Source: an uncultured Collinsella sp.
Lineage (GTDB): Bacteria; Actinomycetota; Coriobacteriia; Coriobacteriales; Coriobacteriaceae
Direction of reading: 5' to 3'
NCBI GenBank assembly: GCA_900549085.1
Contig: URMO01000020.1
Span: forward strand, 1-28,339
DNA: 28,339 bases
Program-made: the position numbers and the translations under genes
Shown: positions 15,113 through 24,137 of the stretch, in pieces
How positions within the stretch are numbered: position 1 is the stretch's first letter
Layout: each line of letters starts with the position of its first letter
Notes under the pieces: generated by a model
Databases searched by the model: none
The model's input: the letters and a program-made list of their open reading frames with translations, nothing else
Told to the model about the DNA's origin: nothing

Positions 15113-16084
15113 CTAGCTCGTGTAGCGCTCGCGGTAGGTGTTGCGCTTGGGCGCGGAGCCGTGGCTGCCGTGGTGACGCGTGCGACTAGCGGTGTTAGTC
15201 GCCGGCGCGGCGCCGCGTTTGGAGCTGGCCTGCTTGGGCGGGATGCCGCCGTCCTTGAGAATCTGCACCTCGCGGTCGGTGAGCTCGCGCCACGAGCCCT
15301 TGGCCACGTCCTTGAGCTCCAAGCCGGCAAAGTTACAGCGGTGCAGGCGGATCACCGGGTGGCGGATCTTGCTCAGCATGCGCTTGACTTGGTTCTTGCG
15401 GCCCTCGCGGATGATGATCTCAACTGCGGTGGTCCCAGGCTTCACACCCTGCGGGGCCACGGCCTCGGCCTCGCGCGCGTTGATGACACGGCAGATCGCC
15501 GGCTGGCACAGGCCGTCATCGAGCTCGATGCCGTGACGGAGTGGTTCCAAGTCGCGATCGGTCAGGTGGCCGTCCACGAGCGCCTGGTAGGTCTTGTAGA
15601 CATGCTTGCTGGGGTGCAGCAGGTCCTGCGACAGGTCGCCGTCGGTGGTAAAGAGCAAAAGGCCCGTGGTGTCGCGGTCCAGGCGACCCACCGGGAAGAG
15701 CCCCGGAAAGCGGTCGCGCGGGACCAGATCGGCCACGCAAGGGCGCTCCTGCGGATCGCTCATGGTGGTGAGGTAGCCTGTCGGCTTGTAGAGCATCAGG
15801 TACACGGAACCTTGGTTGAGCTTGACGGGCATGCCATCGACTTCGATGTGATCGCGGTCGACGTCGACCTTGGTCCCCAGCTCGGTTGCGACCCGGCCGT
15901 TTACGGTCACGCGACCGGCAGTCATCAGGTCCTCCGAGCCGCGGCGGCTCGCTACGCCCGCGCGCGCCAAAAAGCGCTGCAGGCGCATGGTGTGCGGGTA
16001 GACGGGCTGGGCGTCGCCTGCGGGCGTTGTGACGCCCGCGGCACGTGAGGTGCGCGTCTCCCCTGCTTCGTTAGTCCTCGTCAT
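15113..16084 (-). CDS. 23S rRNA pseudouridine synthase, RluB/RsuA family
   Basis: It isomerises a uridine in rRNA; a 23S target is inferred from family and neighbourhood. The 323-residue form has an S4 domain (about 33-80, MRLQRFLARAGVASRRGSED). The catalytic core carries PVGRLDRDTTGLLLFTTDGD with Asp136 as nucleophile, and the REGRKNQVKRML and RCNFAGLELKDV motifs follow. A basic tail rich in Ser, Arg and His ends the protein (after about 285). The start at 16084 is chosen for GGAGG six bases upstream; it overlaps the scpB end by 14 bases. Genes of this family lie next to scpAB in many bacteria. Confidence 0.92.
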   Translation of the reverse strand: MTRTNEAGETRTSRAAGVTTPAGDAQPVYPHTMRLQRFLARAGVASRRGSEDLMTAGRVTVNGRVATELGTKVDVDRDHIEVDGMPVKLNQGSVYLMLYKPTGYLTTMSDPQERPCVADLVPRDRFPGLFPVGRLDRDTTGLLLFTTDGDLSQDLLHPSKHVYKTYQALVDGHLTDRDLEPLRHGIELDDGLCQPAICRVINAREAEAVAPQGVKPGTTAVEIIIREGRKNQVKRMLSKIRHPVIRLHRCNFAGLELKDVAKGSWRELTDREVQILKDGGIPPKQASSKRGAAPATNTASRTRHHGSHGSAPKRNTYRERYTS

Positions 16085-16790
16085 GCAAATCCTCCGAGGT
16101 GTTACCGGTGGGCAGAAGCTCATCGCCATCGGTGTCCTCAACATCGGTATCGATCAGTTCGCGCTCTTCGTCCAGGTCCTCGGCCTGCTCCTCGAGCGTT
16201 GACTGAATGCTGCGGCCGCTTAGGCGCTCGCGGATAAACTGGCGCGACTGCTCGTCGGGCGCAAACTGCTCCAGATCGGGCAGGTCGCGAGTGGAGCGCA
16301 GGCCGAACTTTTCCAAAAAGGCGTTGGTCGTGCCGTAGATGATGGCCTGACCGCGTTCGGGGTCGCGGCCGAGCTCGCGCACCAGGCCCTTGTCCACGAG
16401 CGACGCGATGACGCCGTCGGAGTTGACGCCGCGGATGCCCTTGACCACCTCGCGTGTGACGGGCTGGTGGTAGGCGATGACGGCCAAGGTCTCGAGCGCC
16501 GCCTGCGACAGCTTTTGCGTGTCCCAGCTCAGCACGTAGGCCTCGACCACATCGTGGTAGGCGGGGTGTGTAAACAGGCGCCAGCCGCCGGCGACCTCGC
16601 GCAGCTGAAAGCCGCGGTTGGCATCCTCATACTCAACCTTGAGCTCGGCCAAAAGCGACGCGCACTCGCCCGGGGCGATATCCAGCGCGCCTGCCAGCGC
16701 GGGTGCGCTCACGGGGTCGCTCGACACCAGCAGCAGCGCCTCGAGGGCGCCTTTGAGGCTGTTTGCCTCCAGCGTGGAAAGGGTTGACAT
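16071..16790 (-). CDS. scpB: segregation and condensation protein B
   Basis: The small winged-helix subunit of the SMC-ScpAB complex that compacts and separates chromosomes. The 239 residues have two winged-helix parts: LKGALEALLLVSSDPVSAPA (13-32) and the conserved ETLAVIAYHQPVTR followed by EVVKGIRGVNSDGVI (about 101-130). TTNAFLEKFGLRSTRDLPDL ends the globular part. A long acidic tail follows (about 195-239). It begins 11 bases after the scpA stop. The last 14 bases also encode the start of the pseudouridine synthase. Confidence 0.94.
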   Translation of the reverse strand: MSTLSTLEANSLKGALEALLLVSSDPVSAPALAGALDIAPGECASLLAELKVEYEDANRGFQLREVAGGWRLFTHPAYHDVVEAYVLSWDTQKLSQAALETLAVIAYHQPVTREVVKGIRGVNSDGVIASLVDKGLVRELGRDPERGQAIIYGTTNAFLEKFGLRSTRDLPDLEQFAPDEQSRQFIRERLSGRSIQSTLEEQAEDLDEERELIDTDVEDTDGDELLPTGNTSEDLHDED

Positions 16791-16801
16791 AGTTGCCGCT
16801 C

Positions 16802-17611
16802 CTATTCGGTGAGCTCGGGGCCCTCGCCGGGCACGTATGCCTCGGCGCCCTCGACGCGGTTGATTTGAATGGTTCCAAAGATCTCGTCCTGGCTCAGCGT
16901 AAGCGAGCCGCGTTTGGCGAGTTCGAGCATGGCCAGGAAGGTGACGACGAGCTGCTCGGTGGTGGCGTCGCCGTCCAGCAGCTCGCGGAAGGTGCAGCTT
17001 TGGTGCGCCATGGTAAAGCGGTCGACCGAGGCCACCGTCAAGTCGAGCGGCACGCGATGCGGTGCCACGTGCTCGGCCTCAAGCAGGAAGGTCTGGCGCT
17101 TGCCGTCCAGGTCGGCGCAGATGACGGCGAGGCCGCGCAGGGTGATGCCGGCCAGGTAGTCGGGCATAAGGCCCAGAAACTCGGGGTCGGGGCCGGCCAC
17201 GCGAGGATGCATGCGGCTCTCGGCCTGCATACGCGCGCCAAGGGCTGCCGCCGCGCCCTTAAACTGCTTGTAGGCGATCAGTCGCTGAATCAGGACCTCG
17301 CGCAGGGCGTCGCCGTCGAGCGCACCGAGTTCCTCGAGGTCATCGTCGTCCTCATCATCGTCATCTGTCTTGCGCGGGGCTTCCTGGGGCACCAGCGAGG
17401 CGGCCTTGATATCCAAAAGGGTTGCCGCGACCAGCAAAAAGTCGCTCGCCACGTCCAGGTCCAGCGCCTCGATGCGCTCAGCCTCGGCAAGGTATTGCTC
17501 GGCCACCTCGCTGATCGAGATGGCGCCGATATCAACTTTTTGGCGGGTTACCAGCTGCAGCAGCAGGTCGAACGGTCCGCTGTAGACCTGCGTCGACACG
17601 CGATACGACAT
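16802..17611 (-). CDS. scpA: segregation and condensation protein A
   Basis: The kleisin that bridges the SMC heads. The N-terminus is the conserved VYSGPFDLLLQLVTRQKVDI (9-28), then ISISEVAEQYL and ASDFLLVAATLLDIKAASLV (about 55-74). A very acidic linker follows (about 83-99, DDDDEDDDDLEE), and the C-terminal winged helix contains TFLAMLELAKRGSLTLSQDE. The start has a strong AAAGGAGGT five bases upstream. There is an 84-base gap to the M50 gene, which holds a hairpin. Confidence 0.95.
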   Translation of the reverse strand: MSYRVSTQVYSGPFDLLLQLVTRQKVDIGAISISEVAEQYLAEAERIEALDLDVASDFLLVAATLLDIKAASLVPQEAPRKTDDDDEDDDDLEELGALDGDALREVLIQRLIAYKQFKGAAAALGARMQAESRMHPRVAGPDPEFLGLMPDYLAGITLRGLAVICADLDGKRQTFLLEAEHVAPHRVPLDLTVASVDRFTMAHQSCTFRELLDGDATTEQLVVTFLAMLELAKRGSLTLSQDEIFGTIQINRVEGAEAYVPGEGPELTE

Positions 17612-17661
17612 CTTCGACCTCCTTTGACGGCGCCTTCGCGGCGCGGTTTGGGTGCATGTTG

Positions 17662-17680
17662 CGACCGTTTTGCACGGTCG
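17662..17680 (-). promoter_or_regulatory. small hairpin before scpA
   Basis: Perfect 7-base arms cgaccgt (662-668) and acggtcg (674-680) enclose a 5-base loop in the 84-base gap upstream of scpA. No T run follows on the minus strand, so it is not a standard terminator. It may protect mRNA or mark an internal boundary of the operon; no function is shown. Confidence 0.3.
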
Positions 17681-17695
17681 ACCTGTAAGTTTACC

Positions 17696-18379
17696 TTAGA
17701 TGCCGGCGATTGCGAAGTTGAGCAGCCACTCGGCCAGCGGATACACGGTAACGTCGAAATACCGTCCAATCACGTCGATGCCGGTCCACATAGGCAACAG
17801 GTACAGCACCAGGATGAGGATGGGCATGGCGTATTGCTGCAGGCGGTAGTAGTTAGAGAGCGCTTTGCCTTTGAGGAACGGCACGATGATCGACGAGCCG
17901 TCGAGTGGCGGAATCGGAATGAGGTTAAAGAACGCGAGCGACAGGTTGACCACAATAAAGGTGGCACCGAAGTTCATGATTTGGGAAGCCACAGCAAAGG
18001 ACATGCTGGTGTAGAGGTTGCCGTATGTCGCGTGCATGAGGGCGGCTGCGAGACACGCGAGCGCGATGTTCGATACAGGACCGGCCGCGCTCACCAGGAC
18101 CTCGTCGCGCTTGGGGTGCTTGAGGTTGTTGAGGTAGACGGGCACGGGCTTGGCGAAGGCGAACACCGGACCGCCGGCGGCAAGCATCAGCAGCGGCAAG
18201 ATGACGGTGCCGAACGGGTCGATGTGGTTGAGCGGGTTGAGCGAGACGCGGCCGCGCGAGCGCGCCGTTTTGTCGCCGAGCGCCCAGGCCGCGGCGGCGT
18301 GCGCACTCTCGTGGATGACGATGCCAACGATGACGGCGACAGCGCTCGCGAGCAGGTTCATAAAGTAGCTGCTGGACAT
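17696..18379 (-). CDS. M50 family membrane metalloprotease (site-2 protease type)
   Basis: A 227-residue membrane protease of the compact S2P group that lacks a PDZ domain. The zinc site is HESAH (23-27), and the third ligand lies in FNLIPIPPLDGSSI (151-164, Asp160). Four or more hydrophobic helices surround these. A conserved SAAGPVSNIALA (97-108) follows family pattern. Substrate is unknown; relatives cut membrane-bound anti-sigma factors. Genes of this type commonly sit beside scpA in Gram-positive bacteria. It lies 9 bases after the small membrane protein stop. Confidence 0.92.
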   Translation of the reverse strand: MSSSYFMNLLASAVAVIVGIVIHESAHAAAAWALGDKTARSRGRVSLNPLNHIDPFGTVILPLLMLAAGGPVFAFAKPVPVYLNNLKHPKRDEVLVSAAGPVSNIALACLAAALMHATYGNLYTSMSFAVASQIMNFGATFIVVNLSLAFFNLIPIPPLDGSSIIVPFLKGKALSNYYRLQQYAMPILILVLYLLPMWTGIDVIGRYFDVTVYPLAEWLLNFAIAGI

Positions 18380-18388
18380 GTCGACCCC

Positions 18389-18671
18389 CTAGCGGACGCG
18401 GCGCGAGGCACGCGTGAGCAGGTAGTCGGCCACAAACAGGATGACGGCCACGATGGCGTAATCCAAGCGGAAGACACCGCCAAAGGGCGAGGTGATAACG
18501 CCGTAGCCGGCGATGGCGCTCGGCAGGGCGCGCGAAAGCTCAACGACAAAGCCCACGATCTGCAGCTTGGCGGTGAGGCCGCTGAAGCACAGCAGCACGG
18601 TCATCGCGCTCATAAAGATGCCGCAGATGCGACAAGCGATGGCTATGATGCTCATCGCCACGGCGGTGGCT

Positions 18672-18685
<14 letters not shown>
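18389..18685 (-). CDS. small membrane protein of 98 residues
   Basis: The likely start is GTG at 18685, giving VNSRKATAVAMSIIAIACRI. GAGGAG lies seven bases upstream and the start overlaps the ABC-F stop by 14 bases. The product has helices at about 12-33, 37-56 (LTAKLQIVGFVVEL) and 73-90 (LDYAIVAVILFVADYLL), ending in a basic tail TRASRRVR. It may be a two- or three-pass protein. A start at the ATG of 18655 is the alternative. I do not recognise the family. Confidence 0.75.
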
Positions 18686-20705
<2,020 letters not shown>

Positions 20706-20736
20706 GGTGCCGCCTTTGATCTTGTGTGCCTATATG

Positions 20737-20765
20737 AAAAAAGGCCCCAACTTGCGTTGGAGCCT
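20737..20765 (-). terminator. terminator of tRNA-Ala copy 1
   Basis: On the minus strand aggctccaac and gttggggcct pair around the loop gcaa with one G-T wobble, followed by TTTTTT. It lies 31 bases before the ABC-F start codon. Confidence 0.85.
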
Positions 20766-20780
20766 CATTCAATGCTCGGG

Positions 20781-20853
20781 TGGAGACGAGGGGGATCGAA
20801 CCCCTGACCTCTTGACTGCCAGTCAAGCGCTCTCCCAGCTGAGCTACGCCCCC
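20781..20853 (-). tRNA. tRNA-Ala(GGC), copy 1
   Basis: The minus strand begins GGGGGCGTAGCTCAGCTGGG and ends CGTCTCC with discriminator A. The anticodon loop CTGGCAG between CTTGA and TCAAG gives GGC, reading the Ala codon GCC. CCA is not encoded (the next bases are CCC). Confidence 0.95.
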
Positions 20854-20865
20854 GTGCAGAAAAGT

Positions 20866-20894
20866 ACTATACGGGAACTCGGACGGCGATGCAA
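20866..20894 (-). promoter_or_regulatory. promoter of tRNA-Ala copy 1
   Basis: Minus strand TTGCAT (889-894) and TATAGT (866-871) are spaced by exactly 17 bases, about 12 bases upstream of the mature tRNA. Both boxes and the spacing are conserved in the second copy. Confidence 0.75.
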
Positions 20895-20910
20895 GGACAA
20901 TTTTGGAAAA

Positions 20911-21118
20911 ACTTTCGCGGGCCCCGGCGCGCACGCGTGGGCGCACGGGCCCGCTCAGGGCCGAGGGGCCCGCGATGCCCGCGGGGGCAGCGGCCCACGC
21001 ACGGTCCGTGCGCCGGCCGACTTGGCGCGCGGAACACGACTCTCCCCGTGCAACAGGGTTTTCCGTGCACCGCCAGTCCCATTATCGGGTCTTATTACGA
21101 AGTGCCCCTCCCCTGCGC
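20911..21118. other. very GC-rich noncoding stretch
   Basis: About 200 bases between the tRNA-Ala promoter and the inverted-repeat element. The first 150 are extremely GC-rich, with runs such as gggccc and gcgcgc in both directions. I see no gene with a start site here; open frames on both strands are a result of GC content. A matching position downstream of copy 2 is also GC-rich but not alike in sequence. Confidence 0.5.
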
Positions 21119-21276
21119 TTCAGAACCATGCCAGTTTACTACGATGAATCAGGAATGTCCGACCACACACGCCTTTTGGCGTAACCGGCAGGCTTCTTAC
21201 CTGCGGTTTTGCAAACGGAGAACACACGGTGCTCAGGGGTCGCCGATCCGTCGTAGTAAACCGGCATGGTTTTGAA
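21119..21276. repeat. inverted-repeat element, copy 1
   Basis: Ends at 21119-21150 and 21245-21276 are 32-base inverted repeats with about four mismatches; the core word is ccagtttactacga on the left and tcgtagtaaaccgg on the right. A small inner hairpin (ggcagg ... cctgc, with 7 or so bases between) lies at about 21190-21215. No open frame of size is inside. The length, ends and second copy at 22160 suggest a MITE-like nonautonomous element or a structured RNA. Confidence 0.7.
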
Positions 21277-21502
21277 ATGGCATCAGGTTGATTTCACAGT
21301 TAAATGTGTTGGAGCCCTGAATTAATGGCCTTAACTTTTTCTAAAACACGTCTTTTCCGCGACGCGCCTAGATTAGCTGTTGTTTAACATCGGATTTGAT
21401 CTTGCGTTGTGCGACTTCCTCGTGCATGGTAGTATTTCACGACGTGAAGCGAAGAAATTGGGCCTGAGTTGGCTTTGTTAGAATTGCATTCACCGTTCAT
21501 AA
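21277..21502. other. intergenic stretch before tRNA(CAU)
   Basis: An AT-richer stretch of 226 bases with no supported gene. It should hold the promoter of the downstream tRNA; a TAGAAT at about 21478-21483 is a possible -10 box, but no convincing -35 at the right distance was found. Confidence 0.35.
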
Positions 21503-21578
21503 GGGCTCTTGGCGCAACGGTTAGCGCAGGGGACTCATAATCCCTGGGTTCTGGGTTCGAATCCCGGAGGGCCCACCA
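21503..21578 (+). tRNA. tRNA with anticodon CAU (Ile2 or Met)
   Basis: The gene begins GGGCTCTTGGCGCAACGG and ends AGGGCCC with discriminator A and an encoded CCA (576-578). The anticodon loop CTCATAA between GGGGA and TCCCT gives CAU. The anticodon arm resembles tRNA-Ile2, where the C is changed to lysidine to read AUA. Elongator Met also has CUCAUAA, so the assignment to Ile2 is only favoured. It is not the initiator, which has three G-C pairs and another acceptor end. Confidence 0.85.
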
Positions 21579-21587
21579 GAGTATTTC

Positions 21588-21615
21588 GAGGCCGGGCATT
21601 ACGCCCGGCCTCTTT
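21588..21615 (+). terminator. terminator of tRNA(CAU)
   Basis: Perfect 10-base arms gaggccgggc and gcccggcctc around the loop attac are followed by TTT. It starts 10 bases after the CCA end. Confidence 0.85.
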
Positions 21616-21744
21616 GCTAATGGCGCTGCTGACTAGCTTTGCCATCTAGAGACGCAAAGTCATCAACATTCATATTCGTAATTAACAATGGGCATGTCGC
21701 CAAGATGCTACCCAGTCAACACATGACCTAAATCTATAGATATG

Positions 21745-21773
21745 AAAAAAGGCCCCAACTTGCGTTGGAACCT
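21745..21773 (-). terminator. terminator of tRNA-Ala copy 2
   Basis: Same stem and T run as copy 1; the minus-strand left arm reads aggttccaac, which leaves one more wobble than in copy 1. Confidence 0.8.
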
Positions 21774-21788
21774 CATTCAATGATCGGG

Positions 21789-21861
21789 TGGAGACGAGGG
21801 GGATCGAACCCCTGACCTCTTGACTGCCAGTCAAGCGCTCTCCCAGCTGAGCTACGCCCCC
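21789..21861 (-). tRNA. tRNA-Ala(GGC), copy 2
   Basis: The mature tRNA sequence is identical to copy 1 over its whole length, again with no encoded CCA. A second intact gene, with its own promoter and terminator, doubles the dose of the GCC-reading tRNA. Confidence 0.95.
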
Positions 21862-21873
21862 GTGCGAAGAAGT

Positions 21874-21902
21874 ACTATACGGGAACTCGGACGGCGATGC
21901 AA
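21874..21902 (-). promoter_or_regulatory. promoter of tRNA-Ala copy 2
   Basis: Minus strand TTGCAT (897-902) and TATAGT (874-879), 17 bases apart, as in copy 1. Confidence 0.75.
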
Positions 21903-22159
21903 GGACAATTTTGGAAAATATTTTGCGGCGCGTTGAACGGGAGCGGGGCCAAAGAGACACACGATGCCCGACATAGCCCGCGGGGCGAGCCCCGTGGGCG
22001 GCGGCAAGCCCGCCGCCTTCCTTTGCAGGGCTCGGCATGTCGCCCCAGACGCCGCCGGCCAGACCAAAGCGATCCGCGGTGCATCCGTGGGCATGAGCCC
22101 TTCCGCACGCCTTCGGGCCAATTTACGGAACCGTGCGTAGCTCGCCCCAGCTGGTCGCT

Positions 22160-22316
22160 CCATAAACAGACCGGTTTACTACGCCGATTCCCGGATTTCC
22201 GACCTCACGCCTACTTTCGCAAAACGGGCAGGCAATCTACCTGCGGTTTTACGAGCGGCGAAATCAGTGTGTTCAGTCACCCTCAATCCAACGTAGTAAA
22301 CCGGCATGGTTTTAAA
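22160..22316. repeat. inverted-repeat element, copy 2
   Basis: Perfect 13-base ends ccggtttactacg (171-183) and cgtagtaaaccgg (292-304) match those of the first copy. The inner part has diverged but keeps its order: a 'ggatttccgacctcac' word, an inner hairpin gcagg ... cctgc followed by ggttttac, then the right end with ccggcatggtttt. It is in the same orientation as copy 1 and about 300 bases beyond its tRNA-Ala. Confidence 0.7.
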
Positions 22317-22372
22317 ATGGCACTTAATTACTGACAGCATATAAAGTATTAAAAATGCCCACTTGGCCATTA

Positions 22373-23527
22373 TTACTTACCAATACCGAGCCAATTGCAC
22401 AGAACGTTGGCCCGCAATCTGGTCTCAGCGCATCTCATCGCCTCGGTTTTTGGCTTGTAGCGCAACTCTAATCGCTCACACACACTGTGAATGATGGCAT
22501 CAAGCTGATCGTGATCATTGAGCATGTCATGGGTTACAAGAAATACGTCGTATCCCATGCTTTGCAATGCTGTCATTCGGGTGGCATCGTGGTCAAGCAC
22601 GGCGCCCGATCCATGGATAACCTCTCCTTGAAGTTCGATAATCACAGCCTTCATTGTTATTGGATTTACGATGACGATATCGCCGTAACAGATTTTCTGA
22701 CCTGCGATTTTCCGAGCTGAATTCGACAGCGGTGTTAAGTCGTTGACGAATATGTTTTTAAACTCCGCTCCGCCGGCACGCCTCGGATGACTCAGTAACA
22801 TGATTCCAGCAACTTCTAGCGGGGATGCAGCGATACCCATTACCTGCCGTGCGGCTTCGTAGAATTGCTTTCCCCACATCTCGCCTTTAACCTTCGCTGC
22901 AAATCTATGCAGTTCTTCTATTTCAATAAGAGGCTTTCTCATCCAGAGCGATGTGCCCTTTCCGCTAGCTGTATTTCCGGATCCGTTATCCTGCTGCTCA
23001 CTTTGATCATTCTTGCTGTCCTTCTGGTGCGCCCGAGCATGGACTCGCTTCCATGGGATCTCATCTTGAGTTTCGTCTAGTTCAAACAAACTTTCTGTGG
23101 TGTACTGCTCTTCTTCTGATTTTGTCTGCTCAAGTGCTATGTCGACCGCGGGCGATGGTTTAAAAACCGAGAACCATCCGTAGAACTCGTACATAGCCAG
23201 AACCAGGTCGCATGAAGACACGCTTCGAGTCATGGTGAATAACGTATTAAGAGGGTCTGTGACGCTAAAGCCCATACCCGTGTCGATGGAAACCTTCTCT
23301 GTATAGGCGCTGTTCCATCGGATGGTCCGTCTTGTCTCGGAATGCAGGTTACTTCGTGTTGATGCTGCTGTGATGATTGGCGTCTTGAGGACGTCGACTA
23401 CAAAGGGCGATTGGGATAGAGCTCGCCAGCCGTCTTCGGAGTTGGGTAGGTGCGGGTAGAGGTTGCGCACCTGCGGTGGGCAGCGCCAGTAGCGGAATGC
23501 TGTGTTTGCGCAGACGATTTCGTCCAT
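22373..23527 (-). CDS. probable nuclease with C-terminal PD-(D/E)XK-like (DUF559/AbiEi-type) domain
   Basis: The 384-residue protein has an N-terminal domain of unclear type with mixed strands (1-130). A charged, Gln/Asn/Ser-rich linker follows (135-195). The C-terminal domain contains LHRFAAKVKGEMWGKQ (207-220) and the core GDIVIVNPITMKAVIIELQG (282-301). The pattern D283...E298-x-Q300, then H(D)xxR at 313-317 and LQSMGYDVFLVTHDML, fits the Vsr-like DUF559 nuclease fold, with Gln in the usual Lys or Asp position. The family resemblance is to AbiEi-type or uncharacterised Coriobacteriia proteins; the target is unknown. GGGGAGG lies six bases before the ATG. It uses less GC-rich codons than the core cluster, which fits acquisition by transfer. 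Confidence 0.6.
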   Translation of the reverse strand: MDEIVCANTAFRYWRCPPQVRNLYPHLPNSEDGWRALSQSPFVVDVLKTPIITAASTRSNLHSETRRTIRWNSAYTEKVSIDTGMGFSVTDPLNTLFTMTRSVSSCDLVLAMYEFYGWFSVFKPSPAVDIALEQTKSEEEQYTTESLFELDETQDEIPWKRVHARAHQKDSKNDQSEQQDNGSGNTASGKGTSLWMRKPLIEIEELHRFAAKVKGEMWGKQFYEAARQVMGIAASPLEVAGIMLLSHPRRAGGAEFKNIFVNDLTPLSNSARKIAGQKICYGDIVIVNPITMKAVIIELQGEVIHGSGAVLDHDATRMTALQSMGYDVFLVTHDMLNDHDQLDAIIHSVCERLELRYKPKTEAMRCAETRLRANVLCNWLGIGK

Positions 23528-23863
23528 TTGTGCCTCCCCTGGTATCGGCCGTTGATCGTGCGGATTGCGGGCATGGCCGATTATCTACCGGGACATCATG
23601 CGGGTAAGTACCGGAAGCAAACCAAAAGCTTGACGAGTTCTGCCGAAAAACCACCGTGTGATAGAAATCCGCTGGAAGGCGCTTTGGGCATGTGGTCCCT
23701 ATCTCCACATTTGTGCTCGGATCACAGGGGGAATTCAATGAAAATACGCATGCGTTTTATACAAAACGGGCAATGGCGTCAGCAAAAAGGATGCGATAAA
23801 AAATGGCGCCATAGACGACTACGATTTGTTTTTGGTGTCAGTTTTGGTGTCACCCTTGGTGTC
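23528..23863. other. intergenic stretch, possible integrase 3'-end scar
   Basis: About 335 bases upstream of the nuclease gene. The plus strand from the ATG at 23738 reads MKIRMRFIQNGQWRQQKGCD and later VFGVSFGVTLGVKKKKARGL, running into the tRNA-Val gene. Three GGTGTCA words lie between 23833 and 23863. Tails of this style are familiar from phage integrases that insert in tRNA genes, so this may be the leftover end of one. No catalytic integrase part is present. Confidence 0.3.
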
Positions 23864-23900
23864 AAAAAGAAAAAGGCCAGAGGCTTAACACCTCTGACCT
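23864..23900 (-). terminator. terminator of tRNA-Val
   Basis: Arms aggccagagg (874-883) and cctctgacct (891-900) pair around a 7-base loop with one wobble; on the minus strand a run of T with one C follows. Confidence 0.8.
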
Positions 23901-23910
23901 GTGCTTTTGA

Positions 23911-23985
23911 TGGTGGGCGATACAAGATTCGAACTTGTGACCCCATCCGTGTGAAGGATATGCTCTACCCCTGAGCCAATCGCCC
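23911..23985 (-). tRNA. tRNA-Val(CAC)
   Basis: The minus strand begins GGGCGATTGGCTCAGGGG and ends ATCGCCC with discriminator A and an encoded CCA. The anticodon loop TTCACAC between TATCC and GGATG gives CAC, reading the Val codon GTG. Arms are complete. Confidence 0.95.
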
Positions 23986-24011
23986 GTCGCCTTTCGGCAA
24001 AAGAGATACTA

Positions 24012-24137
24012 TCATAGCCGCGCGTGGTTTACCAAGAACTTTTTGCCCCCGATTTTAAAATCGTTGACGTAATCGTGGGCGCAGACCTCGTCACCGCAAT
24101 CAGGGCAGCCGACAAACCAGCAGCTAAACCACCCTTT
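24012..24137 (-). other. short zinc-ribbon-like frame after the DUF3825 gene
   Basis: The minus strand reads KGWFSCWFVGCPDCGDEVCA then HDYVNDFKIGGKKF and a short tail to a TGA at 24012-24014. It has CPDC, a further Cys and CAHD, which could bind zinc. There is no ATG or GTG, and it is one base out of register with the end of the DUF3825 protein, whose stop lies at 24136-24138. It may be a lost C-terminal extension of that protein, cut off by a frameshift, or a remnant. Confidence 0.35.

Larger units (their letters stand above)
20733..20910 (-). repeat. 178-bp tRNA-Ala block, copy 1
   Basis: This stretch (terminator, tRNA-Ala, promoter) is repeated at 21741-21918 in the same direction with about five mismatches. 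The identity ends abruptly on both sides, beyond which the sequences differ. Confidence 0.9.
21741..21918 (-). repeat. 178-bp tRNA-Ala block, copy 2
   Basis: Direct duplicate of 20733-20910 with an offset of 1,008 bases and about five mismatches, three of them just upstream of the tRNA 5' end. Confidence 0.9.

Noticed and set aside
20911..21060. Possible protein-coding gene in the GC-rich flank
   Set aside because: No start site, binding site or family likeness; base composition alone explains the open frames.
21384..21599. Minus-strand protein with ALRDSNPEPRDYESPAL
   Set aside because: It is the antisense of the CAU tRNA gene.
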